From Couchioplanes caeruleus (GTDB taxonomy: Bacteria; Actinomycetota; Actinomycetes; Mycobacteriales; Micromonosporaceae): DNA of 64,000 bases. The notes beneath the pieces are model-generated. The model ran no database searches and was not told the DNA's origin. It saw only the letters and a program-made list of their open reading frames with translations. A program made the position numbers and the translations under genes. This document shows, in pieces, positions 56,525 to 64,000 of this stretch (positions within the stretch are counted from its first letter, which is position 1; each line of letters begins with the position of its first letter). The stretch is from positions 7,892,501 through 7,956,500 of the forward strand of contig NZ_RJKL01000001.1 in the NCBI RefSeq assembly GCF_003751945.1. The letters run 5' to 3'.

Positions 56525-58492
56525 TCAGCGGCGCGGGTGCACCACGAACACGTGCGCCGGCTCGACGTACGGATCGATCCGGACGGCGTTGTGCTGGCCC
56601 CACTCGTACGACGCCCCGGTGATCTGGTCGACCACGTCGAAGCGCTCATGCCAGTCCATCCCCAGTGCCGGCATGTTGAGGGTCGTGTTGCCCCACTGCA
56701 CGTTTGCCGAGTCGAACGAGCAGATCGCCAGAACGGTATTGCCCGACTCGGGATCGTGTTTGGACCAGCACAGCAGCTCGGCGTTGTCGATCTCGTGGAA
56801 CTCCGTGTTGCGCAGCCAGTGCAGCGCCGGGTTCTCCCGCCGGATGGTGTTCAGGCGGGTGATGTACGGCGCCAGCGACCGGCCGGCCCGTTCGGCGCCG
56901 GCCCAGTCGCGCGGCTTCAGCTCGAACTTCTCGTTGTCGATGTACTCCTCGGCGCCCGGGCGGGCCACGTGCTCGAACAGCTCCAGCCCTGAGTACATGC
57001 CCCAGGACGGCGAGAGCATGCTCGCCAGTACCGTCCGGATCTTGAACATCGGCGGGCCGCCGTGCTGCAGCGTCTCGTGCAGGATGTCCGGGGTGTTGGG
57101 CCAGAAGTTCGGGCGCATCCAGTCGATCGACGACTTGAGCTGCTCCATGTACTCGCGCATCTCCCAGGCCGTGGTGCGCCAGGTGAAGTACGTGTACGAC
57201 TGGGAGAAGCCGATCTTGCCGAGGCCGTTCATCATCGCCGGCCGGGTGAACGCCTCGGCGAGGAACAGCACGTCCGGGTCGACGGCCTTGACCTTGGCGA
57301 TGCACCACTGCCAGAAGTTCAGGGCCTTGGTGTGCGGGTTGTCGACGCGGAAGATCTTGACGCCCTGCTCGACCCAGTGCAGCACGACGCGCAGCACTTC
57401 CTCGCGCAGGCCGATGGGGTCATTGTCCCAGTTCAGCGGGTAGATGTCCTGGTACTTCTTGGGCGGGTTCTCGGCGTAGGCGATGGTGCCGTCGGCGCGG
57501 GTGGTGAACCACTCCGGATGCTCGCGGACCCAGGGGTGGTCCGGCGCGGCCTGCAGGGCCAGGTCCATGGCGACCTCGAGGCCGTGCGCGTTCGCCGTAC
57601 GGATGAAGGCACGGAAGTCCTCCAGCGTGCCGAGCTTGGGCTCGATGGCGTCGTGGCCGCCCTCGTCGGAGCCGATCGCCCAGGGCGAGCCGACGTCCTC
57701 CGGGCGGGCCACCAGGGTGTTGTTGCGACCCTTGCGGTTGATCTTGCCGATGGGGTGGATCGGCGGCAGGTACAGCACGTCGAAGCCCATCGCCGCCACG
57801 GCCGGGATCCGCTCGGCGGCGGTCGCGAACGTGCCGTGCTTGATCGGCGTCGCCTCGGGACCGATCTCCGCGCCCTCCGAGCGCGGGAAGAACTCGTACC
57901 ACGAGGAGAAGAGGGCGCGCTGGCGGTCGACCCAGATCGCGTACGACCGGGTGGTGGTCACGAGGTGGCGCACCGGGTTGTCCCAGAGCAGCTCCTCCAG
58001 ATCGAGGGCGGGGGAGACCCGGGAGAACAGCGAGCGGTGGTCGTCGCGCAGCGCGGCGGCGGCGGTGCGGACCCGCTCCTCGTGCTCCTGCGGCACGATC
58101 TTGGCGGCCAGGTCCAGCACGTCGGCGCCCTCGGCCAGGTCGTTGGCGAGGTCCTCCACGCCCTGCCCGGCACCGATCTTCTTGGTGACCGCGTTGCGCC
58201 AGGTCTGGTAGGGGTCGTCGAACGCCTCCACGGTGAACGTCCAGCGGCCCACCCGGTCCGGCTTGATCACGCCGTGCCAGCGGTCCAGCCCGGGCTCGCC
58301 GGGCCGCATCCGGGTGAACGGCTGGGTCTCGCCGTCCGGGCCGGTCCATACCACGTTCACGCCCAGCGCGTGGTGGCCTTCCCGATAGGACACCGCCGAA
58401 ACCGGAACCAGCTCGCCCACCACGGCCTTCGCCGGGTAGCGGCCGCAGGACACGGACGGCGTCACGTCTTCGATGGGAAAGCGTCCGGTCAT
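56525..58492 (-). CDS. glgE: Alpha-1,4-glucan:maltose-1-phosphate maltosyltransferase
   Basis: Transfers maltosyl units from maltose-1-phosphate to alpha-glucan, the polymerising step of the GlgE pathway. The 655-residue GH13_3 protein has the N-terminal [20 protein letters not shown], the catalytic [18 protein letters not shown] (nucleophile Asp about 383), [14 protein letters not shown] (Glu about 411) and [19 protein letters not shown] with the Asp of the third acid site. It ends with the C-terminal VVHPRR. ATG at 58492 has GGAG about 5 nt upstream. It is first of the operon glgE-treS-mak-glgB (36 nt to treS). Confidence 0.97.
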   Translation of the reverse strand: MTGRFPIEDVTPSVSCGRYPAKAVVGELVPVSAVSYREGHHALGVNVVWTGPDGETQPFTRMRPGEPGLDRWHGVIKPDRVGRWTFTVEAFDDPYQTWRNAVTKKIGAGQGVEDLANDLAEGADVLDLAAKIVPQEHEERVRTAAAALRDDHRSLFSRVSPALDLEELLWDNPVRHLVTTTRSYAIWVDRQRALFSSWYEFFPRSEGAEIGPEATPIKHGTFATAAERIPAVAAMGFDVLYLPPIHPIGKINRKGRNNTLVARPEDVGSPWAIGSDEGGHDAIEPKLGTLEDFRAFIRTANAHGLEVAMDLALQAAPDHPWVREHPEWFTTRADGTIAYAENPPKKYQDIYPLNWDNDPIGLREEVLRVVLHWVEQGVKIFRVDNPHTKALNFWQWCIAKVKAVDPDVLFLAEAFTRPAMMNGLGKIGFSQSYTYFTWRTTAWEMREYMEQLKSSIDWMRPNFWPNTPDILHETLQHGGPPMFKIRTVLASMLSPSWGMYSGLELFEHVARPGAEEYIDNEKFELKPRDWAGAERAGRSLAPYITRLNTIRRENPALHWLRNTEFHEIDNAELLCWSKHDPESGNTVLAICSFDSANVQWGNTTLNMPALGMDWHERFDVVDQITGASYEWGQHNAVRIDPYVEPAHVFVVHPRR

Positions 58493-58630
58493 GATCTCCA
58501 CCGTAGTCAGAATGCGCGGGAGGGTGCTCGGAGACGGGCGAAATGCAGCGGCCGTCGCCGCTGGTTTCTCCGCATTGGAGCAACGGCAAACGGTCGCGCT
58601 TCCGGCGCTGTTCAACCTACCGGAGTGGGC

Positions 58631-59464
58631 TCACGCGTACCCGTCGAGGCGCGCCTTTGCTCCACCCAGAAAGTCGGTCAGGGCGGCGCCGTGCCACACC
58701 CGGGCCGGCCGAGGGTCGCGCGCCGTCGCCGCGGCCAACGCGGCGACGGGCAGGGTGGCGGATCCCGCCGCCGCGGCGAGCACCACGTTGCCGGCCCGGC
58801 GCCCCCGCAGCAGCCCCGGCGCGGCGATCAGGGCCACGTCGTCGAACGCCGCGCGCAGCGTCGCCGTCTGGATGCGCGAGTGCGACAGCGGCGGGACGTC
58901 GGTCAGGTTCATCGCGAGCAGGCCGCCGGGCCCCAGCAGGCGCGCCGCCGCGGCCGCGAAACCGACCGTGGCCACGCTCGCCGGCAGCACCGCGCCCTGG
59001 AACACGTCGGTGATGATCACGTCGTAGCCGCCCGGCGCGGCCCCCTCCACGAACTCCCGGGCCTCACCCACCCGCACCGCGACGTCCGGCGGCCAGGGCA
59101 GCGTGCGGGACACGAGCGCGAGCAGCGGCGCGTCGTGCTCCACCACGGTCTGCATTGCGCCGGGCAGCGTCGCGGAGATCCAGCGGGGCAGCGTCAGCCC
59201 ACCGCCGCCCAGATGCAAGATCCGCAAGGGTACGGCCGCAGGCGCGCCCACCCGCAGCACCGTGGCCAGCTTGCGCACGTACTCGAAGGCCAGATGCGTG
59301 GGATCGCCCAGATCGACGTACGACTGCGGTACCCCGTCCACGCACACGGTCCAGCCCCGGGCGCGGGCCGGATCCGGCTCCAGGGTGGCGATGCCGGAGT
59401 CCACCCGCGCGACGATCGTTGCGCGCCGGTTGCCGTGCGTTGCCATCGGGGCGAGGTTACTCAT
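58631..59464 (-). CDS. Spermidine-synthase-like / SAM-dependent transferase protein
   Basis: A 277-residue protein of the polyamine aminopropyltransferase-like methyltransferase fold. RILHLGGGGLTLPRWISATLPG is the SAM-binding GxGxG-type loop, VVEHDAPLLALVSRTL the following acidic strand, and GYDVIITDVFQGAVLPAS holds the DxF motif equivalent to the catalytic Asp region of SpeE. LHLGGGGL differs from the canonical GGGDG, so true spermidine synthase activity is doubtful. The C-terminus (FLGGAKARLDG) resembles similar actinobacterial proteins. ATG at 59464 or 59446 (MATHGN) starts it. It lies 139 bp upstream of glgE on the same strand. Function uncertain. Confidence 0.8.
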   Translation of the reverse strand: MSNLAPMATHGNRRATIVARVDSGIATLEPDPARARGWTVCVDGVPQSYVDLGDPTHLAFEYVRKLATVLRVGAPAAVPLRILHLGGGGLTLPRWISATLPGAMQTVVEHDAPLLALVSRTLPWPPDVAVRVGEAREFVEGAAPGGYDVIITDVFQGAVLPASVATVGFAAAAARLLGPGGLLAMNLTDVPPLSHSRIQTATLRAAFDDVALIAAPGLLRGRRAGNVVLAAAAGSATLPVAALAAATARDPRPARVWHGAALTDFLGGAKARLDGYA

Positions 59465-59538
59465 GGGCCGGCGCGCTCCGCCGAGCAGTAGCGGTGAAGC
59501 ACCCCGTGGACGGGGCGCACCGAAGCCCTGGGGGAAAC

Positions 59539-60141
59539 ATGGCGGGTCCGTCGACCGCGCTGTCGCCGGTCATCGCGGCCAGCACGCACTGGCTGGTCCG
59601 GGCGTACCCGGCGACCGGCGGGGACCGCGTCGCGCCCACCCTCAACGAGCTCCAGGCCCGCCAGGCGATCACCGTGGCGGCGTGGCTGCGCTACCCGACG
59701 CCGGTCGACGCCGAGCTGGTCGCCATGGCCGGCCCGGGCGGCTCGGCGGTGCTCGACTGGCGCACCGGCAGCGAGCCCGACGACGACCTGGCCGAGGACG
59801 AGGGCTGGCGCACCTGGGTCGACGAGGTCGTGGTGAGCTGGGCCGCCTGCCTGCTCGCCGACCCGCTGCTGGCCGCCCGCGCGGTCGACGCGGTGGCCGC
59901 CGCCATCCCGCCGAGCCGTGATCAGGCCGCCTCCCGGCCCCGCCCGCGCCGCTCCGTGGGGGACCTCCCCGCCGAGTTCCAGCGCCTGACCGCCCCGGAC
60001 GCCCGCGAGCGGGCCGCCGCGGTCCTGCTGCGCCACCCCGACCTGCTCGAGCCGGTGGCGGAGATGCACCGCGACGACCTGTTCTACCTGCTGGCCGTGC
60101 CGGACGGCCGGGCAGCCGGTCCCACCGGGATCGCCGCCTAG
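59539..60141 (+). CDS. Hypothetical protein, alanine-rich, function unknown
   Basis: A 200-residue soluble protein with no signal peptide, membrane segment or motif I recognise. It starts MAGPSTALSPVIAASTHWLVR and contains LNELQARQAITVAAWLRYP, an acidic EPDDDLAEDEGWRTW stretch, and PAEFQRLTAPDARERAAAVLL. GC3 is gene-like throughout. GGGGGAAAC sits before ATG at 59539. It is divergent from the spermidine-synthase-like gene and precedes the HTH-ricin gene by 69 nt, so a link to that membrane regulator is possible but unsupported. Confidence 0.65.
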   Translation: MAGPSTALSPVIAASTHWLVRAYPATGGDRVAPTLNELQARQAITVAAWLRYPTPVDAELVAMAGPGGSAVLDWRTGSEPDDDLAEDEGWRTWVDEVVVSWAACLLADPLLAARAVDAVAAAIPPSRDQAASRPRPRRSVGDLPAEFQRLTAPDARERAAAVLLRHPDLLEPVAEMHRDDLFYLLAVPDGRAAGPTGIAA

Positions 60142-60210
60142 GATGTAGACGCCGCACGCTCGGCTAGGCTCCTCGGATATCAAGACAAATCGATGTCTGC
60201 CAGGAGTGAC

Positions 60211-61242
60211 GTGCCCGAGCCCGGTCCGAACCCGCCAAGCCCCGATGCGACGACGACGCCCGCCGAATACGTCGCGGCGTTACGTGCCTTGCGCGAGTGG
60301 TCGGGGCTGACCTACCGGCAGCTCGCCGCGAAGGCCGACGCCTGCGGGGACGTCCTGCCGTCGAGCACGATCGCGTCCGCCCTGGGCCGCAGCAGCCTTC
60401 CCCGTCGGCAGGTGGTGACCGCGTTCGTGCGGGCGTGCGGACTGGGCGACGACGAGGCGGTGCACTGGGCCGAGGCCCGCGACGCGATCGCCGCGGGCCG
60501 GGTCGCCTCCCCGAGCGACGCCGCGTCCGAGATGGCAGAGGGTGCCGCGCCGATGCCGGAGGTCCGGCCGGTGAACCCACGGGCCGGGACGGCGGCTCGG
60601 CGGCGGTTCCCGGCGGGGATCGCGGCGGCCGTGCTGCTGCTCGTGACTGGTGGGGCCGCCGTGCTGGTCCGCGACGGCGTCCGGGATCAAGACGGCGAGG
60701 GTGCCGTACAGCGCGCTACCGACGGTCCGCGCCGAGGTGATGCCGGGGGCGCGCCCATCGCCGACGGCTGGTATCTGCTGCGTCCGGCCCATGTCGACGG
60801 GCACGGGCTGTGCCTGGGCGAGGGGCGCGAACGCAACGGCCGCACCGACCGGCCGCTGGTGGTGCAGCGACCGTGTGACCAGGTCTCCCCGGACACCTAC
60901 GTGCAGTCCGCCGGCGCCGGCGTCGTCGAGATCCGGTGGCGTCACCCGAAGCACGGCGTGGGCTGCCTGACCGTGGACGAGGCGTACCCGGGCGACGGGG
61001 CCCTGCTCGCACCGGCGGACTGCACCGGCGCCGCGCACCAGCGGTATCTGCTGGAGGCTGTCGACGTCCCGGTGCCGGGCGGCTACCGGCTCCGGCCGGT
61101 GCACAGCGGCCTGTGCGTCGGGATCCTCGGTGGCCCCGCGGAGGACAGCGCCGGCGCCGAGGCGGTGCAGACCCCTTGCACGGGCGCCCCCGATCAGGAG
61201 CTCGTCTTCACCGCCACCCGGCAGGCCTCCCGCCCCTCCTGA
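60211..61242 (+). CDS. HTH-transmembrane-ricin-B-lectin protein (one-component lectin sensor candidate)
   Basis: The 343-residue protein has three parts. An N-terminal XRE-like helix-turn-helix (about 15-80, LREWSGLTYRQLAAKA...SSTIASALGRSSLPRRQVVTAFV) is followed by a single membrane helix (about 128-148, FPAGIAAAVLLLVTGGAAVLV) and an external ricin-type beta-trefoil (about 180-335) with CLGEGRERNG, CLTVDEAYPGD, CVGILGGP and repeated QxW-like positions, containing several cysteines. The architecture suggests direct coupling of carbohydrate binding outside to DNA binding inside. The first ATG (60193) has no SD; GTG at 60211 is preceded by AGGAG and is preferred. A GACAAATCGATGTC motif overlaps the upstream promoter. 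Confidence 0.82.
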   Translation: MPEPGPNPPSPDATTTPAEYVAALRALREWSGLTYRQLAAKADACGDVLPSSTIASALGRSSLPRRQVVTAFVRACGLGDDEAVHWAEARDAIAAGRVASPSDAASEMAEGAAPMPEVRPVNPRAGTAARRRFPAGIAAAVLLLVTGGAAVLVRDGVRDQDGEGAVQRATDGPRRGDAGGAPIADGWYLLRPAHVDGHGLCLGEGRERNGRTDRPLVVQRPCDQVSPDTYVQSAGAGVVEIRWRHPKHGVGCLTVDEAYPGDGALLAPADCTGAAHQRYLLEAVDVPVPGGYRLRPVHSGLCVGILGGPAEDSAGAEAVQTPCTGAPDQELVFTATRQASRPS

Positions 61243-61357
61243 CGTTGCGCCGCCCCTGACCTGGGACATCGCCGTACCCTGGCGTGTTCCGAACCGTTCC
61301 GAACGCGTCCCGGACGGGTCCGGCCCTGGCAGCCCGGCTCCGCGGCTTGATGGGATC

Positions 61358-61373
61358 CGGACATCGATGTCCG
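61358..61373. promoter_or_regulatory. Perfect 16-bp palindrome upstream of the small secreted protein
   Basis: CGGACATCGATGTCCG is fully symmetric and lies 17 bp before the ATG at 61391, adjacent to the SD (GAGGAGGAAC). It shares ATCGATGTC with an imperfect site (GACAAATCGATGTC, 60187-60200) at the start of the HTH-ricin gene. Possible operator, or an RNA hairpin controlling translation. Confidence 0.5.
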
Positions 61374-61390
61374 ACCCGAGGAGGAACGAG

Positions 61391-61735
61391 ATGCGCATCC
61401 GCAAGGCAATGACGACCGTTGCGGCCGGTGCCGCACTGACGCTGGCCGGCGTGGCCGCACCGGCCGCGGCCGCACCGGCGGGAACCGCGGCGCCCACCGC
61501 CGGCACGGGCGCCGCACGCGCCAACTGCCCCGGCTACGTGACCTGGTCCGACAGGTCTGGGCCGGGTGGTGGTGACCGCCGCCATGTGCAGTGCAGCGGC
61601 GGCACGTACGTCTACGTGGAGATCTACTGCAACACGGGCGGCGGGACCAGTCCCGGATTCAGGAAGGGATACAACAAGGCGGAGTGCCCGGGCTACGGGG
61701 GCCGGGCATCCGGCTGGTCCTACACCTGGAACTAG
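61391..61735 (+). CDS. Small secreted cysteine-containing protein
   Basis: The 114-residue precursor has a signal peptide (MRIRKAMTTVAAGAALTLAG... to about residue 44) leading to a mature domain of about 70 residues with four cysteines (NCPG, VQCSG, IYCNT, ECPG), rich in Gly, Tyr and Ser and ending GWSYTWN. The pattern suits two disulfides and a compact extracellular fold. ATG at 61391 follows GAGGAGGAAC. A perfect 16-bp palindrome lies just upstream, and direct TTCCGAAC repeats lie about 100 bp upstream. The HTH-ricin gene is the upstream neighbour on the same strand. I do not recognise the family. It could be an effector, inhibitor or surface ligand. Confidence 0.78.
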   Translation: MRIRKAMTTVAAGAALTLAGVAAPAAAAPAGTAAPTAGTGAARANCPGYVTWSDRSGPGGGDRRHVQCSGGTYVYVEIYCNTGGGTSPGFRKGYNKAECPGYGGRASGWSYTWN

Positions 61736-61795
61736 TGATCGCCTCGGCGCGGCCGTCCGGATCACGCCGGGCGGCCGTCCGGGCCACCGTCGCGC

Positions 61796-62608
61796 TCAGC
61801 CCTCGTGGGCGCCGGCGGCGACGCCCTCGGCGGCGGGGCGGTCGGCCTCGACGCGGACGGCGCCCGGGTGGCCGGCCGCCTGGCCGGCGGTGACCGCGGC
61901 GCCGATGATGCCGGCGTTGTTCAGCAGCGTGGCCGGGACGATCGGCGTGCGGATTTCGACCAGCGGGAGCCACTTGTCCGCCTTCTTGCTCACCCCGCCG
62001 CCGATGACGAACAGCCGCGGCGACAGCAGCATCTCCACGTGCCGCAGGTAGTTCTGGACCCGCGGGGCCCACTGCTCCCAGCTCAGGTCCTCCTGCTCGC
62101 GGGCGCGGTCGGAGGCGCGCAGCTCGGCGTCGCCGCCGTCGAGTTCGAGGTGGCCGAGCTCGGTGTTCGGGATCAGGGTGCCGTCGAGGAACAGGGCGCT
62201 GCCGATGCCCGTACCGAAGGTCAGCATCATCACCAGGCCGCGCTCGTCGCGCCCGGCGCCGAACGCGACCTCGGCGACGCCCGCGGCGTCGGCGTCGTTG
62301 AGCACCGACACCGGCCGGCCGAGCCGCTCGGTGAACAGCCGCGCCGCCGGTGCGCCGATCCATGACTTGTCGACGTTCGCCGCGGTCCGGATGACGCCGT
62401 CGACCACCACGCCGGGAAAGGTGACCCCGACCCGGTCGTACCCGTCGAACCGGCCGGCGACCTCCGCGACCGCCTCGACCACGCTCGTCACGTCGGCCGG
62501 CTGCGGCGTCGGTACCCGGTATCGCTCCGCGAGCAGCTCGCCCTGCCCGGTGTCGACCGGTGCGCCCTTCACGCCGGACCCGCCGATGTCGATGCCCAGG
62601 ATGGCCAT
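61796..62608 (-). CDS. ppgK: Polyphosphate glucokinase
   Basis: Phosphorylates glucose using polyphosphate (and ATP). The 270-residue ROK-like protein has the phosphate loop [15 protein letters not shown] (residues 5-19), [20 protein letters not shown] (PpgK-specific), the sugar-binding [31 protein letters not shown], and [13 protein letters not shown] at 62608 follows GGAGAACGGG. Its presumed leader (up to about 62706) holds four near-tandem GTGCGTT...GGATGTC repeats. It supplies glucose-6-phosphate, complementing the nearby GlgE pathway. Confidence 0.94.
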   Translation of the reverse strand: MAILGIDIGGSGVKGAPVDTGQGELLAERYRVPTPQPADVTSVVEAVAEVAGRFDGYDRVGVTFPGVVVDGVIRTAANVDKSWIGAPAARLFTERLGRPVSVLNDADAAGVAEVAFGAGRDERGLVMMLTFGTGIGSALFLDGTLIPNTELGHLELDGGDAELRASDRAREQEDLSWEQWAPRVQNYLRHVEMLLSPRLFVIGGGVSKKADKWLPLVEIRTPIVPATLLNNAGIIGAAVTAGQAAGHPGAVRVEADRPAAEGVAAGAHEG

Positions 62609-62627
62609 GTCCCGTTCTCCGTCCCCG

Positions 62628-62706
62628 GTGCGTTCCGGATGTCGCAGTGCGTTTCTCGGATGTCCCAGTGCGTTGTTTCTCGGATGTCCCAGTGCGTTTC
62701 GGATCT
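62628..62706. repeat. Four degenerate direct repeats in the ppgK leader
   Basis: Units GTGCGTT-n-CGGATGTCSCA start at 62628, 62647, 62668 and 62692, with lengths 19, 21, 24 and 14 nt. On the minus strand (the ppgK mRNA) they read GACATCC...GCACTG and lie 20-100 nt upstream of the start codon. They resemble a duplicated operator or an upstream leader element. Confidence 0.7.
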
Positions 62707-62841
62707 GTGTACCCATGAGCACCCGGGATCGAATCGTGTCATCCGGGCACCCGTGACCGAATCCTGCCATCCGCCGGTGCACACTTCCGAGGCACCTGAT
62801 GCAGTTGTCACCCAACGTGACTCATACTTTCGGCTAGTCAA

Positions 62842-62855
62842 CGCTCGTCCGAGCG
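62842..62855. promoter_or_regulatory. Palindrome and direct repeats in the sigma-factor upstream region
   Basis: CGCTCGTCCGAGCG is an inverted repeat 74 bp before the sigma ATG, bracketed by two CGGCTAG direct repeats (62831-62837 and 62854-62860). Possible operator or promoter element. The -10 could not be fixed. Confidence 0.35.
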
Positions 62856-62928
62856 GCTAGCGTGGGAGGGAGTGAATGGTCGCCGCGCGCGGGCACGGCT
62901 CTCTGCCCGCTGATGGAGGACCTCCGTT

Positions 62929-63720
62929 ATGACCGTTACCGCTCCGAAGGCCGGCACGGGGAGTGACACCGCGTCGGACAGTGCCGCGGACTTGCTCGAC
63001 GCCATGGCCGCCGTGCCCGCCGAGGACCGCCGCCACGCCGCGCTGCGGGACCGGGCGATCGAGGCCTGGCTACCCCTGGCCCGCCACCTCGCCCACCGCT
63101 ACTCCGGCCGCGGCGAACCCACCGACGACCTCATCCAGACCGCCACCGTCGGCCTCATCAAAGCCGTCGACAAGTTCGACCCCACCCGCGGCGTCGACTT
63201 CGCCGGCTACGCCATCCCCACCATCATCGGCGAGATCAAACGCCACTTCCGCGACCGCACCTGGTCCGTCCGCGTCCCCCGCCGCCTCCAGGAACTCCGC
63301 CTGGCCATCACCGAAGCCAACGCCACCCTCACCCACACCCTCGGCCGATCCCCGACCGTCGCCGACATCGCCACCCACCTCGGCGTCACCGAGGAAGACG
63401 TCCTCGAAGGCCTCGAAGGCGCCCGCGCCTACAACGCCACCAGCCTCTCCACCCCGATCAGCGCCGACGGCACCACCGAACTCGGCGACACCCTCGGCAG
63501 CGAGGACCACGAATACGAACTCGCCGAAACCCGCGTCGCCCTCGGCCCCGCCCTGGCCACCCTCGACCCCCGCGAACAGAAGATCCTCACCCTGCGCTTC
63601 TACGGCAACCTCACCCAGTCCCAGATCGCCGACCAGATCGGCATCTCCCAGATGCACGTCAGCCGCCTGCTCACCAAGGCCCTGACCAAGCTGCGCACCC
63701 AGCTCGACGCCGCACGCTGA
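62929..63720 (+). CDS. RNA polymerase sigma factor, SigB/SigF/SigG family
   Basis: An alternative sigma-70-family factor of the actinobacterial stress/development type. The 263-residue protein has region 2 (IEAWLPLARHLAHRYSGRGEPTDDLIQTATVGLIKAVDKF with PTRGVDFAGYAIPTIIGEIKRHFRD as its 2.4 part), region 3 (SVRVPRRLQELRL, TLGRSPTVADIATHLGV) and region 4 (QSQIADQIGISQMHVSRLLTK with the recognition helix). ATG at 62929 follows GGAGG, which sits inside a GGAGGACCTCC inverted repeat. No anti-sigma gene is adjacent in the window, unlike many RsbW-linked SigB/F operons. Its promoter region is shared with ppgK. Confidence 0.95.
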   Translation: MTVTAPKAGTGSDTASDSAADLLDAMAAVPAEDRRHAALRDRAIEAWLPLARHLAHRYSGRGEPTDDLIQTATVGLIKAVDKFDPTRGVDFAGYAIPTIIGEIKRHFRDRTWSVRVPRRLQELRLAITEANATLTHTLGRSPTVADIATHLGVTEEDVLEGLEGARAYNATSLSTPISADGTTELGDTLGSEDHEYELAETRVALGPALATLDPREQKILTLRFYGNLTQSQIADQIGISQMHVSRLLTKALTKLRTQLDAAR

Positions 63721-63724
63721 CACC

Positions 63725-63751
63725 CGCCGCCCCCGCCCACCGGGGGCGGCG
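63725..63751 (+). terminator. Stem-loop terminator after the sigma factor
   Basis: CGCCGCCCCCG (63725-63735) pairs perfectly with CGGGGGCGGCG (63741-63751) around CCCAC, starting 4 nt after the stop. No U-tract. Confidence 0.8.
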
Positions 63752-64000
63752 CCGTCATGTCCGCCCCCACCCCGGGAGTGCGGCCGTCATGTCCGCCCAC
63801 CGAGGGTGCCGCCGGCGTGTCCAGACCCCCGGCGTGTCCAGACCCCAACGCCCACGCGGTCCGCGGGACGTCCGGCGCGTGATCCCCGCCGCGGAAGTGG
63901 GGAATCCTCCAGGGGGCGGCGCGTGAGCCTGCGCACCCGCGCTCGCCCTAACCGCGGCGTGCGGCACAGGGGCGTGGACGGGCAGGGGATCGCGTAGCCC
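63752..64000. other. Intergenic end of window with short direct repeats
   Basis: GCCGTCATGTCCGCCC occurs twice (near 63752 and 63783), and a 17-nt unit GGCGTGTCCAGACCCC occurs twice in tandem (near 63815-63847). No frame has convincing gene-like codon use up to the edge. The repeats share a CRTGTCC core, suggesting a small degenerate array. Confidence 0.4.

Noticed and set aside
62609..62815. N-terminal extension of PpgK through the repeated leader
   Set aside because: Gives repetitive GHPRN-type sequence. The normal ROK start [10 protein letters not shown] has its own SD.

Overview
The window is very GC-rich DNA (third codon positions almost all G or C) from a filamentous actinomycete, most likely of the Micromonosporaceae and Actinoplanes-like. 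This rests on gene style and content: the GlgE alpha-glucan pathway, an AfsR/STAND-type NB-ARC-TPR regulator, PknB-type kinases with ectodomains, a CebR box upstream of a secreted cellulase, near-leaderless promoters, and polyphosphate glucokinase. The assignment is inference. No prophage, insertion sequence, CRISPR array or rRNA was seen, so this reads as chromosomal backbone with some decayed genes.

Layout. 1-6130: glycerol utilisation, with an overlapping glpF-glpK-glpD operon (minus strand, glpD cut by the window edge) divergent from an IclR regulator and a second glpK, followed by tRNA-Gly(GCC). 6143-11457: an acyl-CoA dehydrogenase, a DEAD-box helicase, two small ORFs (one apparently frameshifted) and an acyl-CoA ligase. 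11783-17123: a large NB-ARC/TPR protein, a BASS transporter gene with its middle missing, a PLP decarboxylase and a GGDEF remnant. 17202-31716: fused alpha-beta glycyl-tRNA synthetase, an MptB-like mannosyltransferase, secreted GDPD, a GAF-GGDEF protein, UDP-glucose dehydrogenase, CutC, a secreted GH6-CBM2 cellulase under a perfect CebR palindrome, a membrane protein, a GNAT enzyme and an arginase-fold protein.

31788-41602 is the most unusual block. It holds a secreted membrane-anchored protein divergent from a tightly coupled run: a b-type cytochrome with a 400-residue R/D-rich tail, a 21-codon ORF, a NuoF-like protein fused to a ferredoxin domain, a TlpA-like thioredoxin lipoprotein and CcdA. 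Two paralogous receptor Ser/Thr kinases with four-cysteine ectodomains follow. I read it as a redox relay carrying electrons or thiol reducing power across the membrane, possibly linked to phospho-signalling.

41645-51000: a TetR regulator divergent from a phytoene-desaturase-like flavoprotein across a clear operator, a 16-bp G-rich tandem array with strong G-quadruplex potential, Tex, a small LuxR-ATPase divergent from a PP2C phosphatase, and several small enzymes. 51200-58492: glgE-treS-mak-glgB, the route from trehalose or maltose-1-phosphate to branched alpha-glucan. 58631-63720: a spermidine-synthase-like protein, a hypothetical, an HTH-membrane-ricin-lectin protein, a small cysteine-containing secreted protein, polyphosphate glucokinase and a SigB/SigF-family sigma factor. 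Carbon storage (GlgE, PpgK), cellulose use (GH6) and glycerol or glycerophosphodiester use (glp, GDPD) make a coherent carbon-metabolism theme.
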